From Bradyrhizobium sp. OK095 (GTDB lineage Bacteria > Pseudomonadota > Alphaproteobacteria > Rhizobiales > Xanthobacteraceae), in contig NZ_FOBX01000002.1 in assembly GCF_900109945.1 (NCBI RefSeq), positions 310,001-374,000 on the forward strand: a stretch of DNA of 64,000 nt, in the 5' to 3' direction. Below, in pieces: positions 1 to 8,520 of the stretch. Position numbers and translations under genes: made by a program. The first letter of the stretch is position 1, and every line of letters starts with the position of its first letter. Under the pieces are notes generated by a model. It was not told the DNA's origin. It made no database searches and worked only from the letters and a program-made list of their open reading frames with translations.

Positions 1-419
1 CGCAGCATCAGCAGATCGCGCCGCAGTGGATCGACCGCCGCGATCGCCTCGCTGGGCGCAAATGCGAACCATGCCGCGAGCCAGCGATACAGCGCGGCGT
101 TCAGCTCGCGATCGGGAAAGATAGCGATGCTGTCAGGCAGGAAAATCGTCGCGGAATCGCGCCCCGGCTGCCCCAGGCGCTCGTCGCCGAGCCCGATGCG
201 CTGCCGCCAGCCGAGCCGGTGGCCGGTGCGGCGGGCACTGACGCTCGCGATCTGCACGCCCGTCTCGCCGCCGAGGGCGCGGAACATGATGGCGATACGG
301 CTGCGAACCTCGGCAAGCGACACCGCGTGTTCGGCATGAACCGGATAGCTCGCGGTGCCGCCGACGAGGCGATGCCAGGCCCGGCCGACGGTTTCTTCAA
401 GCTCGAGGAAATCGAGCAT
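1..419 (-). CDS. norD: NorD, nitric oxide reductase activation protein (N-terminal part only)
   Basis: This is the first 139 codons of a gene that continues beyond the left edge. Translation from the ATG at 419 begins MLDFLELEETVGRAWHRLVG, which fits the N-terminus of NorD, a von Willebrand factor A-type accessory protein working with the NorQ ATPase to mature or activate the NorCB complex. The metal-binding vWA domain lies in the C-terminal part and is not in view. The start sits 10 bases after the norQ stop with a GAGGGG-like ribosome binding site in the gap, so it is translated as the last gene of norCBQD. Identification rests on position after norQ and the N-terminal sequence. Confidence 0.85.
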   Translation of the reverse strand, partial: MLDFLELEETVGRAWHRLVGGTASYPVHAEHAVSLAEVRSRIAIMFRALGGETGVQIASVSARRTGHRLGWRQRIGLGDERLGQPGRDSATIFLPDSIAIFPDRELNAALYRWLAAWFAFAPSEAIAAVDPLRRDLLML

Positions 420-429
420 CTGATACCCC

Positions 430-1242
430 TCAGGAGATCACGGCGCGCGCGACGTCGAGCAGCGCGGCCTTGACGTCGGAATCATCGGTCAGCGGCTCGA
501 TCATGCCGGCGAGCACCGCATCGGCAATCGAGGCTCCAGCCGCAATCAGCGTGGCGCAATAGACGATGAGACGGGTCGAGACGCCCTCCTCCAGATCGTG
601 ACCCTTCAGCGCGCGCAGCCGGCCGGCAAGCAGGACCAGCGGACGGACGTAGCCGGGCGCGAGCCCGCTTTCGGCAGCGACCACCGCGATCTCCTGCTCC
701 GGCGGCAGGAAGCCGAACTCGATGGCGACGAAGCGCTGGCGCGTCGACGGCTTCAGCGCCTTGAGCAGTGTCTGGTAGCCGGGATTGTAGGAAACCACGA
801 GCATGAAGCTGTCGGGTGCGGCGAGCTCCTCGCCGGTGCGCTCGAGCGGCAGGATGCGGCGGTCGTCGGTGAGCGGATGCAGCACGACGGTGACGTCCTT
901 GCGTGCCTCCACGACTTCATCGAGATAGCAGATGCCGCCCTCGCGCACCGCGCGCGTCAGCGGACCGTCGGTCCACACGGTGTCGCCGCCCTTGAGCAGA
1001 TAGCGGCCGGTGAGATCGGCTGCGGTGAGATCATCGTGGCAAGCGACGGTGTGGAGCGGCAAGCCCAGCCGCGCCGCCATATGCGCGACGAAGCGGGTCT
1101 TGCCGCAACCGGTCGGCCCCTTCAGCAGGACCGGCAGCTGATGCCGCCACGCATGCTCGAACAGCGCGCATTCGTTGCGGCTTTCGACATAGGCCGGTAG
1201 CTCGGGCGCTTGTGTCGTGACGGCGTGAAGGGCAGCTTTCAT
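430..1242 (-). CDS. norQ: NorQ, MoxR-type AAA+ ATPase for nitric oxide reductase activation
   Basis: A 270-residue cytoplasmic AAA+ protein of the CbbQ/NirQ/NorQ family. The Walker A motif GPTGCGKT is at residues 42-49 and a Walker B-like CYLDEV near residue 110, followed by a sensor segment (VVSYNPGYQ). Family members remodel or load the catalytic non-haem iron centre of NorB together with NorD. Length is normal for the family. It lies 59 bases after norB and 10 before norD in the canonical norCBQD order, all on one strand, so co-transcription with the catalytic subunits is very likely. Confidence 0.95.
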   Translation of the reverse strand: MKAALHAVTTQAPELPAYVESRNECALFEHAWRHQLPVLLKGPTGCGKTRFVAHMAARLGLPLHTVACHDDLTAADLTGRYLLKGGDTVWTDGPLTRAVREGGICYLDEVVEARKDVTVVLHPLTDDRRILPLERTGEELAAPDSFMLVVSYNPGYQTLLKALKPSTRQRFVAIEFGFLPPEQEIAVVAAESGLAPGYVRPLVLLAGRLRALKGHDLEEGVSTRLIVYCATLIAAGASIADAVLAGMIEPLTDDSDVKAALLDVARAVIS

Positions 1243-1301
1243 GATCTCTCTCCGGATTCACATGGCACGGCGGCCGCGACGAACGCGGCCGCCGCTGTTC
1301 G

Positions 1302-2648
1302 CTATTCCGCCGGTTGCAGTGCGCCTGGGACAGTCGCCTGCTTCTCGCGGCCCGGCACCAGCACGGCCCAGACGAACATCAGGGCGGAGATCGCAACGAA
1401 CACGCCGGAGCCGAGCCGGATCCAGTAGAAGAACGCGAGCTGGTCCTGCACGTCCATGTAGCTCTGGCCGAGGATGCGCTGGAGATGGACCTGGATCACG
1501 CCGGCGAAGGTCAGCGCGAAGGTCATGGTCATCATCGCCGTGCACATGATCCAGAAGCTCGCCATCGAGAGCCACTGATTATAGGGCGCACGCCCCTTGA
1601 GCTGCGGGATCGCGTAGGCCATGACGGAAAGATTGAGCATCACATAGGCGCCGAAGAAGGCGAGATGGCCGTGTGCGGCGGTGAGCTGGGTGCCATGGGT
1701 GTAGTAGTTCACCGAGGACAGCGTGTGCAGGAAGCCCCAGACGCCGGCGCCTAAGAACGCCATCACCGAGCAGCCGACCGACCACAACAGCGCAGCGCGG
1801 TTCGGATGCTTGCGGCCGGCCTTCCAGGTCATCTGCACCGTGAAGATCACCATGGTGAAGAACGGCGCGACCTCGAGCGTGGAAAACAGCGAACCGATCC
1901 ACTGCCAGTAGCCGGGCGCGCCGATCCAGTAGAAATGGTGGCCGGTGCCGAGGATGCCGGAGAACAGCGCAAGGCCGATGATGACATAGAGCCACTTCTC
2001 GACGACCTCGCGATCGATGCCGTTGAGCTTGATCATGAGATAGGCGAGCACGGAGGCCATGATCAGCTCCCAGACGCCTTCGACCCAGAGATGGACGACG
2101 TACCACCAGTACATCTTGTCGACCGCCAGATTGGCCGGATTGTAGAAGGCGAACAGGAAGAAGATCGCAACGCCCCACAGGCCGAACAACAGGATGTTGG
2201 TGACCGTGGTCTTGCGGCCCTTCAGCGCCGTCATGGTGACGTTGAACAGGAACATCAGGCACACCACGACGATGCCAACCTTGATGATGAAGGGCTGTTC
2301 GAGAAATTCGCGGCCCTCGTGGTAGTGGAAGAGATAGCCGACCACGGCCACGCCGGCCGCGCCAAAGAACATCCAGAACTGGATTTTTGCGAGCAGCGGG
2401 CTGTACAGCTCGGTCTCGGTTTCCTCAGGCAACAGGAAGTAGGTCGCGCCCATGAAGCCGATCAGCGACCACACGATCAGCGCGTTAGTGTGGATCATCC
2501 TGACGATGTTGAAGGGAAGGATGACCGACAGGGTGTTCGGCAGGACGTAGATGGTTCCGGCGAGCAGGCCGAACACGACCTGGGCCAGGAACAGCGTCAG
2601 CGCGCCGTAGAAATACAGCATCGCGACTTTCTGGGTTTGATATTTCAT
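1302..2648 (-). CDS. norB: Nitric oxide reductase large subunit NorB
   Basis: A 448-residue, roughly twelve-helix membrane protein of the haem-copper oxidase superfamily, the catalytic subunit of cytochrome-c-dependent NO reductase (2 NO to N2O). All expected ligands are present: H53 and H328 for low-spin haem b, H326 for haem b3, and H186, H237 and H238 for non-haem FeB. The conserved glutamates E190 and E259 near the active site are also there. The start MKYQTQKVAM is chosen because it matches the family N-terminus and has an AGAGAGAAAT-type ribosome binding site; a longer in-frame extension to 2894 overlaps norC and is not credible. It follows norC by 38 bases. Confidence 0.98.
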   Translation of the reverse strand: MKYQTQKVAMLYFYGALTLFLAQVVFGLLAGTIYVLPNTLSVILPFNIVRMIHTNALIVWSLIGFMGATYFLLPEETETELYSPLLAKIQFWMFFGAAGVAVVGYLFHYHEGREFLEQPFIIKVGIVVVCLMFLFNVTMTALKGRKTTVTNILLFGLWGVAIFFLFAFYNPANLAVDKMYWWYVVHLWVEGVWELIMASVLAYLMIKLNGIDREVVEKWLYVIIGLALFSGILGTGHHFYWIGAPGYWQWIGSLFSTLEVAPFFTMVIFTVQMTWKAGRKHPNRAALLWSVGCSVMAFLGAGVWGFLHTLSSVNYYTHGTQLTAAHGHLAFFGAYVMLNLSVMAYAIPQLKGRAPYNQWLSMASFWIMCTAMMTMTFALTFAGVIQVHLQRILGQSYMDVQDQLAFFYWIRLGSGVFVAISALMFVWAVLVPGREKQATVPGALQPAE

Positions 2649-2686
2649 CTCGATTTCTCTCTGTCTTGAAGACGAATGCAGCGCGC

Positions 2687-3139
2687 TCAGCCGGCCTTGT
2701 TCGGCGGCCAGTCCTGGCGCTTGATCGTGCTCACCCATTGCAGGAAGTCGGCAAGATCGTTCAGCTCCTGGTCGTTCAGGTTGAATTGCGGCATCTGCCG
2801 CCGCCCTTCCGCGCCCGAGGGCTGCGACTGCATCCAGGCCTTCAGCGTCTCGCGCGCGCCGGCCGGATCCTCCTTGCCGCCCCAGCGGTCCCATACGTTG
2901 CCGACTTCAGGCGCGAAATAGGCGCCCTCGCCGAGCAGCGTGTGGCAGTTGATGCAGGAGTTGCGCTCCCAGACATGCTTGCCGCGCGCGACCGCCGCGG
3001 TCAGCGTGGGCGCATCCGTCGAGGTCGTGACCATGTAGTAATGGCTGTGCGCCGTCAGCCCCAGGAAAATGGCGAAGAAAAAGGCCGAGCCGCCATAGAA
3101 GACATTTCGGGCCGCCGACTTGGTCAGGCGTTCAGCCAT
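2687..3139 (-). CDS. norC: Nitric oxide reductase cytochrome c subunit NorC
   Basis: A 150-residue membrane-anchored monohaem cytochrome c passing electrons from periplasmic cytochrome c to NorB. An N-terminal membrane anchor spans about residues 13-31. The haem attachment site CINCH is at 62-66, and M116 in the MPQF context is the likely distal ligand. The ATG at 3139 is preferred over an upstream TTG at 3145 because AAGGA lies eight bases upstream. First gene of norCBQD; a TTG-N8-CAA dyad about 80 bases upstream suggests activation by an FNR/NnrR-type regulator under low oxygen with nitric oxide. Confidence 0.97.
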   Translation of the reverse strand: MAERLTKSAARNVFYGGSAFFFAIFLGLTAHSHYYMVTTSTDAPTLTAAVARGKHVWERNSCINCHTLLGEGAYFAPEVGNVWDRWGGKEDPAGARETLKAWMQSQPSGAEGRRQMPQFNLNDQELNDLADFLQWVSTIKRQDWPPNKAG

Positions 3140-3219
3140 TGCCAATCCTTATCCGTTGTGTGAATCCAGTCGTGAAGAAGCAGTGATGCTGTATCTTGCC
3201 GATTGGGCCGGACGGGTCT

Positions 3220-3233
3220 TTGTCGGGGCGCAA
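3220..3233. promoter_or_regulatory. FNR/NnrR-type box upstream of norC
   Basis: Read on the gene strand this is TTGCG-CCCC-GACAA, a TTG-N8-CAA dyad as bound by FNR/FixK/NnrR regulators and close to the TTGCG-N4-CACAA motif described for NnrR. It lies 81-94 bases before the norC ATG, suitable for an activator site around -40 of a promoter in the norF-norC gap. Confidence 0.55.
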
Positions 3234-3254
3234 TGAGCGCTCGCGTTGGCGGCG

Positions 3255-3521
3255 TCAGATCAGGGCGATGACGGCGGACGCAAGCCAGGCAAACAGCAGC
3301 ACGGTGACGATCCATGCGCTGACGAGACCGCGCCAGAGCGCGGGCACGGCCCTGAGATCCATGAAGTCGAGTGCGATTCGGCGGCCCTTGATGGCGGCAA
3401 GGACCAGCAGCACGGCGTTGCCGAGCAGCGGTCGCGGCAGCAGTGGCGGCAACAGGATGGTTGCGAGCGCGAGGCCGATCAACGCGATCCAGGTGATGTC
3501 GAGGCGACCCGGCATCGTCAC
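3255..3521 (-). CDS. norF: NorF-like small membrane protein
   Basis: An 88-residue hydrophobic protein with two or three predicted membrane helices (about residues 8-25, 32-48 and 66-86), resembling the small NorF/cytochrome c oxidase subunit IV-like proteins that accompany norE. NorE and NorF support full NO reductase activity in some denitrifiers; their exact role is not settled. It starts at a GTG overlapping the norE stop by four bases (GTGA), indicating translational coupling; an ATG six bases later is an alternative. The next gene downstream is norC. Confidence 0.75.
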   Translation of the reverse strand: MTMPGRLDITWIALIGLALATILLPPLLPRPLLGNAVLLVLAAIKGRRIALDFMDLRAVPALWRGLVSAWIVTVLLFAWLASAVIALI

Positions 3522-4093
3522 CGCACCAGATAGAGAATCGGGAACATGACGATCCAGACCAGATCGACCATGTGCCAGAACGCGCCGCCGGTCTCGACGC
3601 CGGTTATTTCAGCGCGGCAGCAGACCACGGCAAGGATAATGATGCCGAGACAGACATGCAGGAGATGGAAACCGGTCAGCAGGAAGTAGAGCGTGAAGAA
3701 CGGGCTGGTTTCGAGCCCGATGCCGCGACCGATTTCTTCGGCGTATTCGGTGAGCTTGATCGCGATGAAGACCCCGCCGAGCGCCATCGCGACGAGGAGC
3801 CAGCGGCGCGACGTCCGCTTTTCACCAGCCCGCGCGGATTTCGTGGCCCGGGCGGCAGCCCAGCCGCTGGTCACCAGCACGAGAGTATTGAGGCCGGCGA
3901 GCTTCGAATCGAGCGCCGCCTGCCCGGCCGCGAACACGGCCGGATGAATCGCACGCGCGACCGTGAAGGCGCCAAGAAACAGGCCGAAGGCGACGAGCTC
4001 GCTGAAGATCAGCACCCAGATCATGGGATCGCCGGGGAGATCTTCCAAAATTCCCCAGCCGTTTCCCTGTTGTTCGCAATCGGCCGTGGACAT
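3518..4093 (-). CDS. norE: NorE, cytochrome c oxidase subunit III-like protein
   Basis: A 191-residue membrane protein of the haem-copper oxidase subunit III family with about five helices, including FSELVAFGLFLGAF near the N-terminus and FFTLYFLLTGFHLLHV in the middle, both characteristic of the NorE branch. It binds no cofactor and is thought to help assembly or activity of the NO reductase. The ATG at 4093 has GGAAAG just upstream; a GTG at 4114 would extend it by seven residues. A TTG-N8-CAA box lies 56-69 bases upstream, so norEF probably shares control with norCBQD. Confidence 0.9.
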   Translation of the reverse strand: MSTADCEQQGNGWGILEDLPGDPMIWVLIFSELVAFGLFLGAFTVARAIHPAVFAAGQAALDSKLAGLNTLVLVTSGWAAARATKSARAGEKRTSRRWLLVAMALGGVFIAIKLTEYAEEIGRGIGLETSPFFTLYFLLTGFHLLHVCLGIIILAVVCCRAEITGVETGGAFWHMVDLVWIVMFPILYLVR

Positions 4094-4148
4094 CGTCTTT
4101 CCGGACCAGGACACCGGACAAAGTTAGCTCACACGGGCTGGGTCGAGT

Positions 4149-4162
4149 TTGTTGCAGGACAA
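4149..4162. promoter_or_regulatory. FNR/NnrR-type box upstream of norE
   Basis: TTGTT-GCAG-GACAA, a 14-bp TTG-N8-CAA dyad with TTGT/ACAA symmetric ends, 56 bases before the norE start and 72 bases before a small open frame on the other strand. It is the second such box in the nor region. Confidence 0.5.
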
Positions 4163-4234
4163 ATGAGCGGACGCCGGAGCGCGATAGAAACGGGCTTGGC
4201 GTTTCTTTGGCGTTCCGCGGAGTGGCTGATAACG

Positions 4235-4390
4235 ATGAGCGAAGCACAACTCGGGCTGATGACCGCGACGCCCATCATCATCGTCTTCGCCATCGCGTTG
4301 AGGAAGATGGGCGTGCTCTCGACCGTGGCGACCGTATCGGCGGTGAGCCTCTCCGTCGCCATCGCGACGGTGTTGTTCACGACGCAGTAA
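4235..4390 (+). CDS. Small hydrophobic protein divergent from norE
   Basis: A 51-residue frame starting MSEAQLGLMTATP and almost wholly hydrophobic after residue 10, with two possible membrane segments (about 12-22 and 30-47). I do not recognise the family. GGAG lies 12 bases before the ATG, rather far; an in-frame ATG at 4163 directly after the FNR-type box would give 75 residues. It is divergent from norE and could share the box at 4149-4162. It may be a real small membrane protein or a chance frame in GC-rich DNA. Confidence 0.4.
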   Translation: MSEAQLGLMTATPIIIVFAIALRKMGVLSTVATVSAVSLSVAIATVLFTTQ

Positions 4391-4399
4391 CGGCTGCCG

Positions 4400-4515
4400 T
4401 AGGTTGGATTAGCCGAAGGCGTAATCCACCAATTCTGTATCCGCGGTGACAGGCGTTGGTGGGTTACGCCGTGCGAACTGCGCTTCGCGCAGTCGCAGGG
4501 CTAACCCGCCCTATG
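4400..4515. repeat. Two adjacent palindromic intergenic units
   Basis: The gap between the small frame and mmsB holds two imperfect palindromes of similar sequence: GGATTA/TAATCC around a GCCGAAGGCG centre (4402-4430) and GGTGGGTTA/TAACCCGCC (4458-4510) around a GC-rich inner hairpin (GCGCTTCGCGC). Units with a gttgg(a/g)tta...taa(t/c)cc pattern are widespread dispersed intergenic repeats in proteobacteria. It probably also serves as transcript-end structure between convergent neighbours. Confidence 0.55.
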
Positions 4516-4522
4516 AGACCGC

Positions 4523-5713
4523 CTATCTCCGCTGATTATACACGTCGATGCACACCGCACCCAGCAGCACCAGGCCCTTGATGACCTGCTGGTAGTCGAT
4601 GCCGATCCCGAGGATGGACATGCCGTTGTTCATCACGCCCATGATCATGGCGCCGACCACGGCGCCGCCGACGCGCCCGACGCCGCCATAGGCAGAGGCG
4701 CCACCGATGAAGCACGCCGCGATGACGTCGAGCTCGAAGCCGAGGCCGGCCTTCGGGGTCGCGGTGTTGAGGCGTGCGGCGAAGACGAGGCCGGCAAGCG
4801 CTGCGAGCACGCCCATGTTGACGAAGGTGAGGAAGGTCAGCCGCTCGGTCTTGATGCCCGACAGGCTTGCCGCTTTGGCGTTGCCCCCGACCGCGTAGAT
4901 CTGCCGGCCGATCACGGTGCGGCGGGTGACGAAGCCGTAGAGCGCGATCAGCGCGCCCATGATCACCAGCACGTTGGGCAGGCCGCGATGCGAGGCGATC
5001 AGATAGGTGAAATAGAGCACGGCACAGGCGAGCAAGATGCTCTTGCCGAGGAAGAACGCGTAAGGCTCGACCTCGATGCCGTGCAGCTGCTCGCGCGATC
5101 GTCCCTTGGCGCCGGCATAGACGAGACCGAGCGCCAGCACGGCACCGATCAGCATCGAGGTCGGATGCAGCGTGCCGGCCTCGGGCAATATCTCGGGAAT
5201 GAAGCCGGACGACAGTTTCTGGAAGGTCGGCGGAAACGGCCCGAGCGACTGGCCCTGCAACACTGCGAGCGCGAGACCTTTGAACACCAGCATGCCGGCC
5301 AGCGTGACGATGAAGGACGGGATTTTGAAATAGGCGACCCAATAGCCTTGCGCGGCGCCGATGGCCGCGCCGACCACGAGGCAGGCGATGAAGGCGAGCG
5401 TGTAATCGACCTTGTAGGTCACCATCAGCACGGCCGCGACCGCGCCGACGAAGCCCGCGACCGACCCGACCGAGAGGTCGATGTGCCCGGTGACGATCAC
5501 CAGCAGCATGCCCAGCGCCATGATGACGATGTAGCTGTTCTGGAGCACCAGATTGGTCAGGTTGAGCGGCTGCAGCAGCGTGCCGCCGGTCATCACCTGG
5601 AAGAACAGCATGATCGCGATCAGCGACAGCAGCATGCCGTAATTGCGTAAATTGTTCTTGATGAAGCTGCCGTGGCGGCGCTCCTCGGGCAGCGAAACCG
5701 TCTTGTCGGTCAT
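4523..5713 (-). CDS. mmsB: Multiple-monosaccharide ABC transporter permease (MmsB/GguB)
   Basis: A 396-residue inner-membrane permease of the ribose/xylose (BPD_transp_2) family with about ten helices. The motif GHIDLSVGSVAGFVG near residues 83-97 and the later GGASAYGGVGRVGGAVVGA segment are family signatures. It belongs to the GguB/MmsB group that works with the ATPase GguA/MmsA and the binding protein ChvE to import monosaccharides such as galactose, arabinose, glucose and xylose. It starts four bases inside the end of mmsA (ATGA overlap) and closes a minus-strand sugar operon. Confidence 0.93.
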   Translation of the reverse strand: MTDKTVSLPEERRHGSFIKNNLRNYGMLLSLIAIMLFFQVMTGGTLLQPLNLTNLVLQNSYIVIMALGMLLVIVTGHIDLSVGSVAGFVGAVAAVLMVTYKVDYTLAFIACLVVGAAIGAAQGYWVAYFKIPSFIVTLAGMLVFKGLALAVLQGQSLGPFPPTFQKLSSGFIPEILPEAGTLHPTSMLIGAVLALGLVYAGAKGRSREQLHGIEVEPYAFFLGKSILLACAVLYFTYLIASHRGLPNVLVIMGALIALYGFVTRRTVIGRQIYAVGGNAKAASLSGIKTERLTFLTFVNMGVLAALAGLVFAARLNTATPKAGLGFELDVIAACFIGGASAYGGVGRVGGAVVGAMIMGVMNNGMSILGIGIDYQQVIKGLVLLGAVCIDVYNQRR

Positions 5714-7287
5714 GGCTGCGATCCTCCCATCTCCGCGGCCTCAGGCACGCCGTTTCCGTTGCTTCGTTCGTTGCGCATGATCGCGCGCATGATCTTTTCC
5801 TGTGTCGCGTCAGCGCCCTTGAACTCGCCGACGAAGGCGCCGTCGTTCATGACGCAGATGCGGTCGCAGACGCCGAGCAGCTCGGGCATCTCCGAGGAGA
5901 TCACCACGACGCCGCGGCCGGCTTCTGCCAGCTCGTTGATGATACAGTAAATCTCGTATTTGGCACCGACGTCGATGCCCCTTGTCGGCTCGTCCAGGAT
6001 CAAGACCTTGGGGTCGGTCATCAGCCATTTCGACAGCACCACCTTCTGCTGGTTGCCGCCGGAAAGCTGGCCGGTCTCCTGGTAGACGTCGGAGCAACGG
6101 ATCCGCATGCGGTTGCGGTAGTCGCTGGCGATTTTCAGCTCGGCGATGTCGTCGATCACCCGGTTAGGCGCGACCTGGTCGAGGCTTGCCAGCGTGATGT
6201 TCTTGCGGACGTCGTCGGCGAGGATCAGCCCGAGGTGCTTGCGGTCCTCGGTGACATAGGCAAGGCCGGCGTCGATCGCAGCCGCAACGCTCGACAGCGC
6301 GATCTCATGGCCTTCGAGGCGGATGCGGCCGCTGATATTGGTACCCCAGGAGCGGCCGAACAGGCTCATCGCGAACTCGGTGCGGCCGGCACCCATCAGC
6401 CCGGCAATGCCCACGACCTCGCCGCGCCTGACACTGAAATCGAGGTTCTTGATCACCTGCCGCTCGGGATGAATGGGGTGATAGACCGACCAGTTCGCGA
6501 CTTCGAGCACGGGCTCACCGATCTTCGCGCTGCGTTCGGGAAAGCGATGGGCGAGATCGCGGTTGACCATGCTGCGGATGATGCGGTCTTCCTGGATCGG
6601 TTCGGCGTGGCAATCGATGCTGTCGACGGTGCGGCCGTCGCGCAGCACGGTGATGTGGTCGGCGACCTTGGCGACCTCGTTGAGCTTGTGCGAGATCAGG
6701 ATCGAGCCGATGCCCTGCGCGCGGAAGGCTGTCAGGCGCTCGAGCAGCGCGGCGCTGTCGGCCTCGTTCAGGCTCGCGGTCGGCTCGTCCAGGATCAGCA
6801 TCCGCACCCGCTTGGAGAGTGCCTTGGCGATCTCGACCAGCTGCTGTTTGCCGACACCGAGATCAGTGATCAGCGTATCCGGGGATTCCTTCAGGCCGAC
6901 CTGGGCGAGAAGGTCGCGCGCGCGGCGATAGACCTCGTCGCGGTCGATCACGCCGAGCTTTGACGGCGGGTGCGACAGGAAGATGTTTTCGGCGATCGAC
7001 ATCAGCGGGATCAGCGCCAGCTCCTGATGGATGATGATGATGCCGAGCGCCTCGGAATCGTTGATGTCGCGGAAGCGGCGCTCTTCGCCCTCAAAGACGA
7101 TGGTGCCCTCGTAGCTGCCGGCCGGGTAGACGCCGCTCAGCACCTTCATCAGCGTCGACTTGCCGGCGCCGTTCTCGCCCACGAGGGCGTGGATCTGGCC
7201 GGCCTGAACCGAGAAATTGACGTCGCGCAGCGCCTGGACGCCTGCAAAGCTCTTGCTGACGTTGCGCATTTCCAGCATGGCGGTCAT
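5710..7287 (-). CDS. mmsA: Multiple-monosaccharide ABC transporter ATPase (MmsA/GguA)
   Basis: A 525-residue cytoplasmic ATPase with two fused nucleotide-binding domains, the architecture of sugar-type CUT2 importers. Domain 1 has an intact Walker A (GENGAGKS, residues 38-45), a variant signature (LGVGKQQ) and LILDEPTAS. Domain 2 has the degenerate Walker A GLMGAGRTE and the signature LSGGNQQ with VLILDEPTRG, as usual in this family. It lies between chvE and mmsB, with a stable GC hairpin in the 89-base gap after chvE. The neighbouring oxidative enzymes suggest galactose and/or arabinose. Confidence 0.94.
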   Translation of the reverse strand: MTAMLEMRNVSKSFAGVQALRDVNFSVQAGQIHALVGENGAGKSTLMKVLSGVYPAGSYEGTIVFEGEERRFRDINDSEALGIIIIHQELALIPLMSIAENIFLSHPPSKLGVIDRDEVYRRARDLLAQVGLKESPDTLITDLGVGKQQLVEIAKALSKRVRMLILDEPTASLNEADSAALLERLTAFRAQGIGSILISHKLNEVAKVADHITVLRDGRTVDSIDCHAEPIQEDRIIRSMVNRDLAHRFPERSAKIGEPVLEVANWSVYHPIHPERQVIKNLDFSVRRGEVVGIAGLMGAGRTEFAMSLFGRSWGTNISGRIRLEGHEIALSSVAAAIDAGLAYVTEDRKHLGLILADDVRKNITLASLDQVAPNRVIDDIAELKIASDYRNRMRIRCSDVYQETGQLSGGNQQKVVLSKWLMTDPKVLILDEPTRGIDVGAKYEIYCIINELAEAGRGVVVISSEMPELLGVCDRICVMNDGAFVGEFKGADATQEKIMRAIMRNERSNGNGVPEAAEMGGSQP

Positions 7288-7335
7288 CGTCGTTACGTCC
7301 TTTAGTGCCCGTGGGGAGAGAGCCCCTCACCCCGA

Positions 7336-7363
7336 CCCTCTCCCCATAAGAACGGGGAGAGGG
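7336..7363. repeat. Hairpin with 10-bp perfect arms between chvE and mmsA
   Basis: CCCTCTCCCC and GGGGAGAGGG face each other around an 8-base loop, 13 bases after the chvE stop. No T-run follows on the gene strand, so it is more likely a transcript-stabilising or attenuating hairpin that favours the binding protein over mmsAB than a full terminator. Similar hairpins occur at 17202-17227 and 58175-58198, suggesting one repeat family. Confidence 0.6.
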
Positions 7364-7376
7364 AGAAGAGAGAATC

Positions 7377-8450
7377 TTACTGGAACTGCGACTTCTTGTA
7401 GTAGCCGCTGTCGACCAGGGTCTTCTCCCAATTGTCCTTGTAGACCACGACCGGCTTGAGCAGGTAGGAGGGCACGGTCCTGGCGCCGTTCTCGTAAGTC
7501 TTGGTGTCGTTGACCGTGACCTGCTTGCCGGCGAGCGCGGCGTCGACCATGTCGGCGGTCACCTTGGCGAGGTCGCGGGTGTCCTTGAAGATGGTCGAAT
7601 ACTGGTCGCCGCGCAGCATCGCCTTGATCGAGGGCACCTCGGCGTCCTGGCCGGAGATGACAGGCATCGGCTGGCCGGCGCTGCCGTAGCCGACGCCCTT
7701 CAGCGAGGAGATGATGCCGATCGAAAGCCCGTCATAGGGCGACAGCACGGCGTTGACCTTCTTGTTGCCGTAGTAGGCGCTGAGCAGATTGTCCATGCGC
7801 GCCTGCGCGGTGGCGCCGTCCCAGCGCAGGGTCGCGACCTTGTCCATGCCCATCTGGCCGGACACGACGACGAGCTTGCCGCTGTCGATATACGGCTTCA
7901 GCACGCTCATCGCGCCGTTGTAGAAGAAGTAGGCGTTGTTGTCGTCGGGCGAGCCGCCGAACAGCTCGATGTTGAACGGGCCCTTGCCGTCCTTCAGGCC
8001 GAGACCCTGCACGATCGAGTCTGCCTGGAGCACGCCGACCTGGAAATTGTCGAAGGTCGCGTAATAGTCGACATTCGGCGTGCCGCGGATCAGGCGGTCA
8101 TAGGCGATCACGGTGATGCCTTTTGCTTTCGCCTGCTTCAGCACGTCGGACAGCGTGGTGCCGTCGATCGCGGCGATCACCAGCGCCTTGGCGCCCTTGG
8201 TCACCATGTTCTCGATCTGCGAGAGCTGGTTCGGAATGTCGTCCTCGGCGTATTGAAGGTCGGTGTTGTAGCCGCGCTCCTTCAGCACTTTCACCATGTT
8301 GTTGCCATCGTCGATCCAGCGCGCCGAGGATTTGGTCGGCATCGCGATGCCGACGGTAGCCTTGTCCTGGGCGTTCGCAGGGCTACCCGCGATCATCGCA
8401 GCGGCGCTTGCCAGGGCAAGCGCGAGGAAGGTCGTCTTCAGTTTCAGCAT
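7377..8450 (-). CDS. chvE: Multiple-monosaccharide-binding protein ChvE
   Basis: A 357-residue periplasmic binding protein of the ribose/galactose type (Peripla_BP_4). It has an N-terminal signal peptide ending ANA-Q at about residue 27, then a mature start close to that of ChvE. In Agrobacterium ChvE binds several aldoses and also serves the VirA sensor; here the neighbours MmsA and MmsB make it the binding component of an importer. ChvE-like segments include [15 protein letters not shown] and [18 protein letters not shown]. It is separated by only 70 bases from the lactonase gene, so it may be read from an upstream promoter as well as a local one. Confidence 0.95.
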   Translation of the reverse strand: MLKLKTTFLALALASAAAMIAGSPANAQDKATVGIAMPTKSSARWIDDGNNMVKVLKERGYNTDLQYAEDDIPNQLSQIENMVTKGAKALVIAAIDGTTLSDVLKQAKAKGITVIAYDRLIRGTPNVDYYATFDNFQVGVLQADSIVQGLGLKDGKGPFNIELFGGSPDDNNAYFFYNGAMSVLKPYIDSGKLVVVSGQMGMDKVATLRWDGATAQARMDNLLSAYYGNKKVNAVLSPYDGLSIGIISSLKGVGYGSAGQPMPVISGQDAEVPSIKAMLRGDQYSTIFKDTRDLAKVTADMVDAALAGKQVTVNDTKTYENGARTVPSYLLKPVVVYKDNWEKTLVDSGYYKKSQFQ

Positions 8451-8520
8451 GTTTCACTCCCTTTGGGTGTCAGACTGTTTCTTGGTTTCGTCGAGAAGGC
8501 GATGGGCTGGTTGGGGTCTC

